DNA from: Sphingobacterium detergens
GTDB lineage: Bacteria > Bacteroidota > Bacteroidia > Sphingobacteriales > Sphingobacteriaceae
Length of the DNA stretch: 64,000 nt
Assembly (NCBI RefSeq): GCF_003610355.1
Contig: NZ_RAPY01000003.1
Coordinates: 496,001 to 560,000, forward strand
Direction: 5' to 3'
The position numbers and the translations under genes are program-made. Under the pieces are notes generated by a model that worked only from the letters and a program-made list of their open reading frames with translations, was not told the origin of the DNA and searched no databases. Positions 8,775 through 16,626 of this stretch are shown piece by piece (the first letter of the stretch is position 1; each line of letters begins with the position of its first letter).

Positions 8775-8795
8775 CTAAGTTGTAGGTATCAATTT

Positions 8796-9512
8796 TTATT
8801 TTACGGCAAAAAAGGTTGTACTTCCCTGCCAAGACGATGCATAGGGTTTTCCCTCATGCTCACCTGCCTTTTCGACAAATGTACTTGCTTCGAGTACATA
8901 AGCACCAGCCCAAAGGGCATCGAAGGTAACAACACCATTGGCATCAGCTACAAATTCTTTTCCCCAGCCTGTGGACGAGAAAACAGATACCTTGGCATTT
9001 GGAACAACTTTTCCTTCGCTGGTTATCTTAGCCTGTAAGCTAGCGCCTTTCTTTGCATTTGCTGAATTGAGCAACTCAACCTGTAACGGATTTTTTAATG
9101 CGCTATAGTCCAATTTGCTTGATTTGCCAATGACAACGGGCATTAGTGAGGAAAACTCATATTTTGTCTGGCCACCCAGATCTTTAGGTGCCTTTACGAC
9201 CGATAAAAAGTAAGTTCCTTGCTCAGTTGGTTGGAATGAACCGCTGAAATGATCTCCTTTATTGGTCAATTGTACTTTAACAGGGGCTTTTCCCGGAACA
9301 TACAATAACAAGGTGAAATCCTTCACATCAGAATACCATTTTTCAATCTGATCTCTTTCATTGGTAACATATTCACCATAATAGACTTTTACTTCATGCG
9401 ACTGATTGACTGTACCATGAGGAGCGGATTCTATCCAAAGTGCGTGAGCGGAACTGCTGTTACAGTAAAACAATACTGTAAGGAATGCAAAGAGTGATGT
9501 TAAAATTTTCAT
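8796..9512 (-). CDS. Periplasmic DUF4198 protein (NikM-like metal-uptake accessory)
   Basis: Residues 1-22 are a signal peptide ending in SSA, so the predicted mature protein starts with His (HALWIESAPHG), the hallmark start of DUF4198 proteins. The rest is beta-rich: residues about 23-135 form a jelly-roll-like domain (VKVYYGEYVTNE) and about 140-236 a second beta domain resembling a carboxypeptidase regulatory fold (KVVPNAKVSVFSSTGWGKEFVAD). DUF4198 is related to periplasmic parts of nickel/cobalt uptake systems and also occurs beside TonB receptors. It is the first gene of the metal operon and follows the long structured leader. Metal identity is not determinable. Confidence 0.82.
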   Translation of the reverse strand: MKILTSLFAFLTVLFYCNSSSAHALWIESAPHGTVNQSHEVKVYYGEYVTNERDQIEKWYSDVKDFTLLLYVPGKAPVKVQLTNKGDHFSGSFQPTEQGTYFLSVVKAPKDLGGQTKYEFSSLMPVVIGKSSKLDYSALKNPLQVELLNSANAKKGASLQAKITSEGKVVPNAKVSVFSSTGWGKEFVADANGVVTFDALWAGAYVLEASTFVEKAGEHEGKPYASSWQGSTTFFAVK

Positions 9513-9567
9513 AATATGTTGATTGATGCGTATAGTTTTTCAACTTATTATGGAGGAGCTTACAGGT

Positions 9568-9594
9568 AAAAAAAACGGTTAACGAATAAAACCG
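9568..9594 (-). terminator. Candidate attenuator terminator in the DUF4198 leader
   Basis: Read on the minus strand, CGGTT (9594-9590) pairs with AACCG (9580-9576) and is followed directly by eight T residues (9575-9568). The stem is only 5 bp, so it is a weak terminator. It lies 56 bases before the DUF4198 start codon and after the three-hairpin region, the arrangement expected of a transcription-attenuating leader. Confidence 0.45.
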
Positions 9595-9641
9595 CAAATT
9601 TCGTTATCTTGCAAGTTCTTCCATATCCTATATCGGAAGCA

Positions 9642-9731
9642 ACTGGAGCAGCGAGCTGCTTCAGTCAACTAGAGACAGTTGCCGCTGTCTGTAGCTTTTC
9701 GCCATGTGATAGATTGCCGTCTATTGCATGG
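9642..9731 (-). ncRNA. Candidate structured leader RNA with three tandem hairpins
   Basis: On the minus strand the first hairpin (9731-9702) has outer stem CCATG/CATGG, a 2x2 internal loop, inner stem ATAGA/TCTAT and loop CGGCAA. The second (9694-9669) has outer stem CTA/TAG, a 2x2 internal loop, inner stem GACAG/CTGTC and the same loop CGGCAA. The third (9665-9642) is ACTG, bulge, AGCAG, CTCG loop, CTGCT, bulge, CAGT. A well-matched promoter lies upstream (9796-9803) and a weak terminator downstream. I do not recognise the motif as a known riboswitch. Repeated architecture with different stem sequences argues for selection on structure. Confidence 0.55.
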
Positions 9732-9795
9732 TGTTTTTGTCTTTAATTAGACCAGCAAATTCTTGTTAAATAATTTAGACTGATTAAAAACAAAG

Positions 9796-9803
9796 CAAAT
9801 ATA
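9796..9803 (-). promoter_or_regulatory. Promoter -7 box (TATATTTG) of the metal-uptake operon
   Basis: The minus strand reads TATATTTG at 9803-9796, an exact match to the Bacteroidota -7 consensus TAnnTTTG, with GTTG placed 19 bases upstream as a -33 element. Transcription would begin near 9791, giving a leader of about 280 nt before the DUF4198 start codon. Confidence 0.65.
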
Positions 9804-9957
9804 AAAGGAATTATTTGGATATCAACTATATTTTAATTTTTTCGTTTCTGGAGTTTTCTACGATTTTTTCACGAAATCCAATTGTAAAACAAGAACTTAC
9901 AAGATCTTGATTAATTAAATCATCCGGACGGTTTCTTTAGTTCATTCCGTTAGGGTG

Positions 9958-10329
9958 CCCCATAGCGGATTGGTGTCAGCAAAAAAAGTAGAATGATCGT
10001 TGATTTTATCAGGAGTAGCGGTTGATTTTATCAGGAGTAGCGGTCGACTTTATTCGGACTGGTGATCGACTATATGAGGTGCGGATGCATTCATTTTCCG
10101 AAGCAGGTTGTCGACAATGAAACCATCTCTCTATTTAGCAGTTCCCATAGCGGATCAGTATCAGCAAAAAAGTTAGAGTGATCGTTGATTTTATCAGGAG
10201 TCATGTTGAGTTTATTCGGAGTGGTGATTGACCGCATGAGTAACGGTCACCTTATTAGAAGCAGTGCTTAGTTTAATTAACCAAGACAGACCGTCGGTGA
10301 TGAAACCGTTTGTTTATTTAAGATCTGGG
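9958..10329. repeat. Imperfect tandem duplication, two copies of about 185 bases
   Basis: Copy one begins at 9958 and copy two at 10144, both with CCCATAGCGGAT followed by similar sequence. Each contains local 22-base units related to GTTGATTTTATCAGGAG (starts 9999, 10021, 10043 and 10065 in copy one; 10184, 10205 and 10227 in copy two). Each ends with sequence matching the last codons of the MBL-fold gene, which are genuine in copy two (10277-10325) and a non-functional remnant in copy one (10091-10138). Confidence 0.8.
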
Positions 10330-11083
10330 TAATATCAAACAATTCCGTTTCCTGATAACGCGTAGCCACATGAAGTTTGATATGTTCACAATGGGGTTCA
10401 AATGTCGCATGAACAAGATCAACTGTATTATTTTCACCGGAAAGGTGTGTTAAGATCAGATGTTTGAGACGATCGGTTTTATATTGATTGAATAATTCAA
10501 CCGCAACACGATTGGAAAGATGCCCCCACCCGCTGCTGATCCTATTCTTCAAAAAATAGGAATATCTTCCCGTATGCAACATATCCTCATCGTAATTGGA
10601 TTCCAGCAAGAGAATATCCGAATGTTGGATCACATGTTGCACATTTTCACAGGGCCGTCCAATATCGGTCAGCACACCGATATTATGAACTCCATCAGAG
10701 ACAAGGAAACTACAGGGTTCTTTTGCATCATGATATTTGGGGATTCCATAAATTTTAAGCCCCCCGATTTCAACCTCCTCATCGGGCGCAATGATATTGA
10801 CCAGGTGGGATGGTAGATGTAGTCTGGATCCTTCATAACTTCCCTTCGTGATATATACCGGCAGATTGTATTTTTTTGCAAAAACTGACAATCCGCGGAT
10901 ATGATCGGAGTGTTCGTGTGTAATGAAAATTGCCTTAATCTGTGTCGGAATAATCCCGAGATTATACATCCGGAGATGAATATGCTTACTGTTGATACCA
11001 GCATCAATTAAGATCGCCGAATCATCTTTGGCGATATAATAACAGTTTCCATTACTTCCGGAGGCGATTGCACAATATTTCAT
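10277..11083 (-). CDS. MBL-fold metallo-hydrolase, YycJ/WalJ-like
   Basis: The 268-residue cytoplasmic protein starts with the family signature MKYCAIASGSNGNCYYI and carries the metal-binding motif THEHSDH at about 55-61, then further conserved elements (LTDIG, LLLESNYD, HLSNRVAVELF, LTHLSGENN). These match the YycJ-type subgroup of metallo-beta-lactamase hydrolases, some of which are double-strand DNA 5'-exonucleases; exact substrate here is unknown. A CAAAGATA sequence at 11123-11130 is its likely -7 box on the minus strand. Its last 16 codons are duplicated downstream at 10091-10138, so the annotated 3' end lies inside a tandem repeat. Confidence 0.88.
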   Translation of the reverse strand: MKYCAIASGSNGNCYYIAKDDSAILIDAGINSKHIHLRMYNLGIIPTQIKAIFITHEHSDHIRGLSVFAKKYNLPVYITKGSYEGSRLHLPSHLVNIIAPDEEVEIGGLKIYGIPKYHDAKEPCSFLVSDGVHNIGVLTDIGRPCENVQHVIQHSDILLLESNYDEDMLHTGRYSYFLKNRISSGWGHLSNRVAVELFNQYKTDRLKHLILTHLSGENNTVDLVHATFEPHCEHIKLHVATRYQETELFDITQILNKQTVSSPTVCLG

Positions 11084-11122
11084 TCGCGTACACTAATTAT
11101 GAGTATATATATTCTACTGCAG

Positions 11123-11130
11123 CAAAGATA
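11123..11130 (-). promoter_or_regulatory. Promoter -7 box of the MBL-fold hydrolase gene
   Basis: The minus strand reads TATCTTTG, an exact TAnnTTTG match, about 40 bases before the start codon. Confidence 0.55.
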
Positions 11131-11157
11131 CAAAAAACAAGAAGACTCAGTTGACCC

Positions 11158-12585
11158 CTAACATTCCGGCAAACTCAATGGAATATTGACTGCCAAGCCG
11201 CCGTCTGCAGTTTCTTTATATTTGGCATTCATATCCAAAGCGGTCTCCCACATGGTTTTGACCACAGTATCCAAGCTTACTTTGGCTTTGTCAGGATTTG
11301 ACTGTAAAGCCAGCTGCGCTGCTGTAATCGCCTTTATCGCCCCCATGGTATTGCGTTCGATACAAGGGATCTGTACCAGTCCTCCGATCGGATCACAGGT
11401 CAATCCGAGATGGTGTTCCATGGCGATCTCCGCAGCCATCAGCACCTGCCGTTGTGATCCGCCCAGCACTTCTGTCAGCGCACCGGCAGCCATTGCTGAG
11501 GATACCCCAATTTCTGCCTGACAACCACCCATAGCAGCCGAAATAGTCGCATTCTTTTTAAAGATGGATCCGATCTCCGAAGCTGTTAGGATAAACTGCA
11601 CAATTCTATTTTCTCGCATACCATCATGGAAAGTAATATAATACTGCAAAACGGCTGGTATAACCCCCGAAGCACCATTGGTAGGAGCGGTAACAACACG
11701 TCCAAAAGAAGCATTTTCTTCATTGACAGCAAGCGCAAAACAGCTTACCCAGTCTAGGATATATTGAAAATTCTGTCCACCTTCACGAATTGCCGTTATC
11801 CATGATTCATAATCTTGGTAGCTACGCCCCTGCATCAATTTTTTATTTAATTTTGCAGCCCTACGTTCCACATTCAAGCCTCCTGGCAGTGTACCACCAG
11901 TGTGACAGCCACGATAGATACACTCATAGATCGTCTTATAGATATTCAGGACTCCGGCAACAGTTTCACTTTCCTCCCGCCATGCACACTCATTTTCAAG
12001 GACAAGTTCTGATATCTTTAAGCCTGTTTTCATCGTCCAGTGTAGCAACTCCTGCGCGGTATCCACCGGAAAAGGAAGATCCACTTCGGATAATACACTT
12101 TCAGTATCATTTTCCTGAACGACAAAGCCTCCACCAATTGAATAATAGGTTTCGGTAATGGCTTTACCACTTGACAGGAAAGCCTGAAAAGTAACGGCAT
12201 TTGGATGGAAGGGTAAACTCTCCGTGTACAAAAACAGGAGGTCTTCCTGATAGGAGAATGGGATCGTGCGCTCACCTGCAACCTCCAGTTCGCCTACCGC
12301 TTTGATATGCGCCACTTTTGGTGTCACCTGATCCACATCGAAGGTAACGGGATCATCGCCACTCAGTCCAAGCAGAACAGCGATATCTGTACCGTGTCCA
12401 GCACCGGTCTTGGCTAAAGATCCATAAAGCAAAATCTTGACCTGATCGACCTCATTCAATACACCTTTTGTCTTGAGGACATGGGTAAATTGCTGGGCTG
12501 CACGCCAAGGACCTAAGGTATGCGAACTGGATGGTCCGATACCAATCTTAAACATATCAAAAACGGATATTTGTTCTTTGCTCAT
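11158..12585 (-). CDS. sdaA: L-serine ammonia-lyase (L-serine dehydratase), single-chain iron-sulfur type
   Basis: The enzyme converts L-serine to pyruvate and ammonia in the cytoplasm. I place the start at the ATG at 12585 (MSKEQISVFDMFKIGIGPSSSHT) because family members begin just before this conserved segment; an in-frame ATG 33 bases upstream adds an unconserved leader. The N-terminal beta domain contains GPSSSHTLGPWRAA and the C-terminal alpha domain contains APTNGASGVIPAVLQYY, NATISAAMGGCQAEIGVSSAMAAGAL and HHLGLTCDPIGGLVQIPCIERN, holding the cysteines expected to ligate a [4Fe-4S] cluster. The length of about 475 matches single-chain bacterial SdaA/SdaB enzymes. Confidence 0.95.
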   Translation of the reverse strand: MSKEQISVFDMFKIGIGPSSSHTLGPWRAAQQFTHVLKTKGVLNEVDQVKILLYGSLAKTGAGHGTDIAVLLGLSGDDPVTFDVDQVTPKVAHIKAVGELEVAGERTIPFSYQEDLLFLYTESLPFHPNAVTFQAFLSSGKAITETYYSIGGGFVVQENDTESVLSEVDLPFPVDTAQELLHWTMKTGLKISELVLENECAWREESETVAGVLNIYKTIYECIYRGCHTGGTLPGGLNVERRAAKLNKKLMQGRSYQDYESWITAIREGGQNFQYILDWVSCFALAVNEENASFGRVVTAPTNGASGVIPAVLQYYITFHDGMRENRIVQFILTASEIGSIFKKNATISAAMGGCQAEIGVSSAMAAGALTEVLGGSQRQVLMAAEIAMEHHLGLTCDPIGGLVQIPCIERNTMGAIKAITAAQLALQSNPDKAKVSLDTVVKTMWETALDMNAKYKETADGGLAVNIPLSLPEC

Positions 12586-12774
12586 AATCTTTATTGTTGC
12601 GGTTAGCTCGCTTTTCATAGCTTTTGTGAAAACCGCATCTAAATTAGCACAAATAAGTGTACAATGTTACCTGTATTTGCATTATTATCAATTTGAAAAC
12701 CAAGCTGACATTCTTTTAACAAGTATCCAACAAACATCTTACATTTTTTAGGGAAAAAGTAAGAAATGCTTCCC

Positions 12775-12782
12775 TATCTTTG
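12775..12782 (+). promoter_or_regulatory. Promoter -7 box of the GHL10 glycosidase gene
   Basis: TATCTTTG matches TAnnTTTG exactly and lies 18 bases before the ATG at 12801. It overlaps an upstream in-frame TTG at 12780, which excludes that TTG as the translation start. Confidence 0.65.
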
Positions 12783-12800
12783 TTGGCTACAATTTATAGA

Positions 12801-14348
12801 ATGACGGGAAAAACATATTTATATTCTTTTTTTGCTTTTTTTATCTGTTTATTTTCGATCAGAACATATTCCCAACAAATACCTAAGCGAGAGTTTCGTG
12901 GTGTATGGGTTGCAACCATAGGTAATATAGATTGGCCTTCGGTCAGAGCGGGCAACAACGTTGCCCAGCAAAAGCAGGAGTTTATAGACCTCCTGGACCA
13001 GCACCGTAGTGCGGGTCTAAATGCAATCATCCTACAGGTGCGGCCTGCAGCAGATGCTTTTTATGGCAAAGGTCGTGAGCCCTGGAGCAGATACCTGACA
13101 GGAAAGCAAGGGCTGGCCCCGTCGCCATTTTATGATCCTTTAGAATTTGCCATTGAGGAAGCACATAAAAGAGGCATGGAATTGCACGCCTGGTTCAACC
13201 CCTATCGGGCCTCAACTACCTTGAATCCCGCACATTTCTCAGAGGACCATATCACCAAACGTCACCCCGAATGGTTCTTTACATACGCAGGAAAAAAACT
13301 TTTCAACCCGGGGCTGCCCGATGTCCGTAAATATATCATCGATGTCATTATGGATGTTGTCAAGAATTACGATGTGGATGGTATTCATTTTGACGATTAT
13401 TTTTACCCTTATCCCGATAGCCGGAATACATCCGTCCCGGATCAGCTGACTTTTGCCCAGTATAATAATGGCATTGAAAATATTGAAGACTGGCGACGCA
13501 ATAATGTGAACATGCTCGTGCGTGACCTCGGCATTGCGATCAAAAGGATAAAACCTTATGTCAAATATGGAATCAGTCCATGTGGTGTATGGGATAATAA
13601 GGAAAACAATAGTATTGGCTCGGAAACACGTGGGCTAAGTGCCTATCGTGAGCTCTATGCCGATGGTGTAAAATGGATGCAGGAAGGCTGGATCGACTAT
13701 ATCAATCCACAGATTTACTTTCCATTTAAAAACCGCGCCGCGGCATATGAGGTTCTGGTATCCTGGTGGCAACGGCATACCTATGGTCGGCATTTTTATG
13801 TGGGACATGGAGCTTACCGTGTAACAGAAAATAAAACCGGATGGACCGACAAAAGTCAGATCCCCCGACAGGTACGCCACCTACGCGAAGAACACGATGT
13901 CGAAGGAAGTATCTATTTCAGTTCCAAATCGCTCATGGACAATTTGGCCGGATTACAGGACTCCATGCGAAATGACCTATATCGTAGCCCTGCTTTACCC
14001 CCGACGATGCCTTGGCTGGACAGCATTCCTCCAAACGCTCCTTTCGGCTTGCTGGTAAAATCATCCGCCAACGGAAAAATGAACACGCTTTTTTGGCAGA
14101 AACCGGATGTGGCAAGCGATGGTCAATCGGCCTATGGTTATGTCGTCTATCGATTTGTCGTAGGTGAGCACATCAATATCAAAGATCCAAGCAAAATTAT
14201 CTTTATCACATACGATGCCGATAAACTCCAATATACAGATGATGACATCAAACAGAATCAACGTTATAAATATGTCGTCACCGCAATAGATCGACTGAAA
14301 AATGAGAGTCGTCCTTCTGACAGTCGGGAGGAAGATGAGGAGAGCTAA
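12801..14348 (+). CDS. Secreted family-10-like glycosyl hydrolase (GHL10/DUF187, YngK-like)
   Basis: Residues 1-25 are a signal peptide (YLYSFFAFFICLFSIRTYSQ). Residues about 30-340 form the GHL10 TIM-barrel, beginning with REFRGVWVATIGNIDWPS and containing GLNAIILQVRPAADAFY, LHAWFNPYR, DVDGIHFDDYFYPYP and WIDYINPQIYFPF; the acidic residues in the last two are likely catalytic. The C-terminal part (about 400-505) resembles a fibronectin type III domain. The start is ATG 12801 because the promoter box overlaps the only earlier in-frame start. Related proteins act on cell-wall or other glycans outside the cytoplasm; the substrate here is unknown. Confidence 0.88.
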   Translation: MTGKTYLYSFFAFFICLFSIRTYSQQIPKREFRGVWVATIGNIDWPSVRAGNNVAQQKQEFIDLLDQHRSAGLNAIILQVRPAADAFYGKGREPWSRYLTGKQGLAPSPFYDPLEFAIEEAHKRGMELHAWFNPYRASTTLNPAHFSEDHITKRHPEWFFTYAGKKLFNPGLPDVRKYIIDVIMDVVKNYDVDGIHFDDYFYPYPDSRNTSVPDQLTFAQYNNGIENIEDWRRNNVNMLVRDLGIAIKRIKPYVKYGISPCGVWDNKENNSIGSETRGLSAYRELYADGVKWMQEGWIDYINPQIYFPFKNRAAAYEVLVSWWQRHTYGRHFYVGHGAYRVTENKTGWTDKSQIPRQVRHLREEHDVEGSIYFSSKSLMDNLAGLQDSMRNDLYRSPALPPTMPWLDSIPPNAPFGLLVKSSANGKMNTLFWQKPDVASDGQSAYGYVVYRFVVGEHINIKDPSKIIFITYDADKLQYTDDDIKQNQRYKYVVTAIDRLKNESRPSDSREEDEES

Positions 14349-14385
14349 TCTTCGTCTGTACGATTGACATTGACAAAAAAATAAG

Positions 14386-14444
14386 AAGAGCCCTCCCGGA
14401 TCCGCTGTGCTGATGACAGCAGCGCGATCCAGGAGGGCTCTTTT
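14386..14444. terminator. Bidirectional terminator between GHL10 and GH3 genes
   Basis: AAGAGCCCTCC on the left pairs with GGAGGGCTCTT on the right, with an inner GGATC/GATCC extension and T/A-rich flanks on both sides. It separates the two convergent glycosidase genes. Confidence 0.8.
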
Positions 14445-14467
14445 ATTGGTGTGATTTTATAGCGACT

Positions 14468-16174
14468 TTATTTGCCCTGTCCGTACTTGAATTTTTTATT
14501 GATGGTAACAGGCAATTTTCCTTTAGGAACATTTTGTCCCAATATTGTTTTGGCAGCAGCTTGCTGCATAAAAGCATCATTTTGATAAGCGAGCAAAATT
14601 GTCTTCGCTTTCTTCGATGCTTCTACCCCATCTAATGCATATACATTTGTAAATAGGGTCAAGATGGATTTTTTTGCAAACTTCTTCATCAGGTTCTGTA
14701 CATTTTCATTCAATTGCATTGTAGGACGTGGGCGTAACCGCGTATCGTGTACAGCGATGATGTATTGCTTGTTTTTCTTGATTTCTTTCACAAGACGTTT
14801 CATATCATCTTTGCTCAAGCTGTCTGGCACAAAATATTGTGTTTCGTTGGTCAATCCCGACGCCAGTTCGTTCTGGAATGTTTGATTGGCAGCAACACCG
14901 ACATTGATAATCGCTGTAGGTAGATCTTTTTTAAGGGATTTTAATTTTTCGGTGCTGTTGAGGGCTGTAATAGCAGCATTGGACAATTCATCAATCAGCT
15001 GAACTGCAGACGTTCTATGTAAATCGGCATACAGATTCTGCTGCGGGGTTGCCTGGTATTTGTCTAGGCCTAACCAGAGTTTAGCAGCCAATACTCTTTT
15101 CACACGTGCATCAATATCTGCCTGCGAGATCCGACCTTCTTCAATTGCTTTCAGAATAAGGTCAATTGCGCGTTTACTATTTTCGGATACCTCAAGGAGA
15201 TCGTGTCCGGCAATGATTGCCTGAACATCGGCTTCACCATTCGGGAAGAATTTTTTGACGCCTTTCATATCCATCGCGTCAGTCACTGTTAAGCCTTTAA
15301 AGCCAAGTTCATTCCGCAATAGATCTGTAACAACCTTTTTAGAAATAGAGGATGGCATATTCGGGGTGTCATCCAAAATAGGGATATTCATATGCGCAAC
15401 CATAACCGCTGGTGCACCGGCTTTAATAAGTTCTTTGAAAGGGTACAGTTCCAGCGTATCCAATCTGGTTTTATCAAAAGGAAGCTTAGGCAGGTCATAG
15501 TGTGAATCTACATCTGTATCACCGTGTCCCGGGAAGTGCTTAATGGAAGCCAAGATACCACCATCCACCATACCGTCCATATAGGCTTTCGCTTTTTTGG
15601 TGACATTATATTTATTATCGCCAAAAGAACGAATACCGATGACCGGATTTTTGGGGTTGTTATTGATGTCCACATCTGGTGCAAAATTGAAATGCATACC
15701 GATACGATGAAAATCCAGCGCAACCTCACGTCCCATGCGATAGATCAATTGATTGTCCTGCACAGCACCGAGCGTCATCTGATAAGGGAATGACAACGTA
15801 GAATCCGGCATACGCATACCAAGCCCCCATTCTCCATCAAAAGTGATCATTAAGGGCACTTTAGATAAAGACTGATAACGATTGAACATGTCCACATGAC
15901 GCACAGGACCGCCCTGGAAAACCACAAGACCACCCAGATGTTCATCTTGAACAACCTGCGCCACGGAATCAATATATTTCTGACCAAGATTAGTATGTGC
16001 CCTTACAAGGAACAACTGGGCCACTTTTTCCTTTGGAGTCAAGGTATTAAATACGGCATCTACCCAATCATGCTGGGAATTGATGTATTTTACAAAATCT
16101 TTCTTGTCCTGTGCCTTCGCAAATGATAGCGCACTGGCCAATGCCAATAGGCCCAGACTGAATTTTTTGAACAT
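14468..16174 (-). CDS. Glycoside hydrolase family 3 protein, NagZ-like
   Basis: A signal peptide (1-21, ending AKAQ) is followed by a GH3 TIM-barrel (about 38-370) with NagZ-type catalytic signatures: KHFPGHGDTDVDSH at 212-225, whose Asp-His pair acts as general acid/base in beta-N-acetylglucosaminidases, and nucleophile D299 in TVTDAMDMKG. Residues about 390-565 form a GH3 C-terminal alpha/beta domain. The family removes N-acetylglucosamine from muropeptides or other glycans; export suggests a periplasmic enzyme. Many Bacteroidota versions are fused to a serine-hydrolase domain; this one ends without it. It converges on the GHL10 gene. Confidence 0.88.
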   Translation of the reverse strand: MFKKFSLGLLALASALSFAKAQDKKDFVKYINSQHDWVDAVFNTLTPKEKVAQLFLVRAHTNLGQKYIDSVAQVVQDEHLGGLVVFQGGPVRHVDMFNRYQSLSKVPLMITFDGEWGLGMRMPDSTLSFPYQMTLGAVQDNQLIYRMGREVALDFHRIGMHFNFAPDVDINNNPKNPVIGIRSFGDNKYNVTKKAKAYMDGMVDGGILASIKHFPGHGDTDVDSHYDLPKLPFDKTRLDTLELYPFKELIKAGAPAVMVAHMNIPILDDTPNMPSSISKKVVTDLLRNELGFKGLTVTDAMDMKGVKKFFPNGEADVQAIIAGHDLLEVSENSKRAIDLILKAIEEGRISQADIDARVKRVLAAKLWLGLDKYQATPQQNLYADLHRTSAVQLIDELSNAAITALNSTEKLKSLKKDLPTAIINVGVAANQTFQNELASGLTNETQYFVPDSLSKDDMKRLVKEIKKNKQYIIAVHDTRLRPRPTMQLNENVQNLMKKFAKKSILTLFTNVYALDGVEASKKAKTILLAYQNDAFMQQAAAKTILGQNVPKGKLPVTINKKFKYGQGK

Positions 16175-16626
16175 AAATTAGTTTGTATAATGTCTTAAAT
16201 AGAATACTAATAACGTTATTATTTTGGATAATATGAAATTGTTTTTGCAACAATTTTATTAAAACATGCAACAAGATGCATTTCGAACACAATAAAGGGG
16301 AATATAATGATACAATACCTGAGAAGTGCTGCCGGATGTACCTATTGTTTATCGTTGATTTTGTCGGGAACCGATTTCGGGATGAATCTGGTTATGGATT
16401 TGATTAGGTAATGAACGCCAGTTATAGCTAAGTCTCTGCAATAAGCTTAAGCAAGCCTAAAATACCCAAGAGTAAAAGCAAAAGAAGTACCAGCTGTAAG
16501 CTTAAACAATCAGAATCTAAATACTCATTACTAAATACTAGGTACTAAAAGATAAGATGAGGTATCAGCTGTAAGCTTAAACAACCAGAATCTAAATACT
16601 CAATACTAGATACTCAATACTATAAT
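16175..16626. other. Gap with short dispersed repeats, no gene seen
   Basis: The 452-base gap contains no supportable coding frame. Its first part holds the GH3 upstream region and a sequence at about 16350 (ATCGTTGATTTTGTCGGGA) resembling the 22-base units of the 9958-10329 repeat. Its second part (16490-16625) holds a two-copy direct repeat plus many ATACTCAATACTA-type words. Confidence 0.6.
16494..16618. repeat. Direct repeat with AATACTCA/TACTAGATACT words
   Basis: The segment from CTGTAAGCTTAAACAA through AGAATCTAAATACTCA occurs near 16494 and again near 16568 with one difference, followed by runs of ATACTnAATACT-like words. Related words (TATTGAGTATTGAGTA on the opposite strand) recur at 34790-34910 and near 54970, so this is a dispersed intergenic family. 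Confidence 0.65.

Larger units (their letters stand above)
9513..10276. other. Gap holding a structured leader RNA and a degenerate tandem duplication
   Basis: No protein gene is visible in this 764-base gap. The half nearest the DUF4198 gene (9513-9803) is its promoter plus a long leader containing three hairpins and a weak terminator. The other half (9958-10276) consists of a two-copy imperfect repeat with a period of about 185 bases that includes a copy of the last 16 codons of the neighbouring MBL-fold gene. Confidence 0.75.

Noticed and set aside
9642..9731. Cobalamin, TPP or FMN riboswitch
   Set aside because: GGCAACTGT recalls a piece of the cobalamin core, but the B12 box and other conserved elements are missing; TPP and FMN cores are also absent.
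9958..10260. CRISPR-like or minisatellite array from the 22-base units
   Set aside because: Units adjoin without spacers and belong to a larger two-copy duplication.
12780..12800. TTG at 12780 as start of the GHL10 gene
   Set aside because: It lies inside the TATCTTTG promoter box, so it would not be transcribed; ATG 12801 gives a clean signal peptide.
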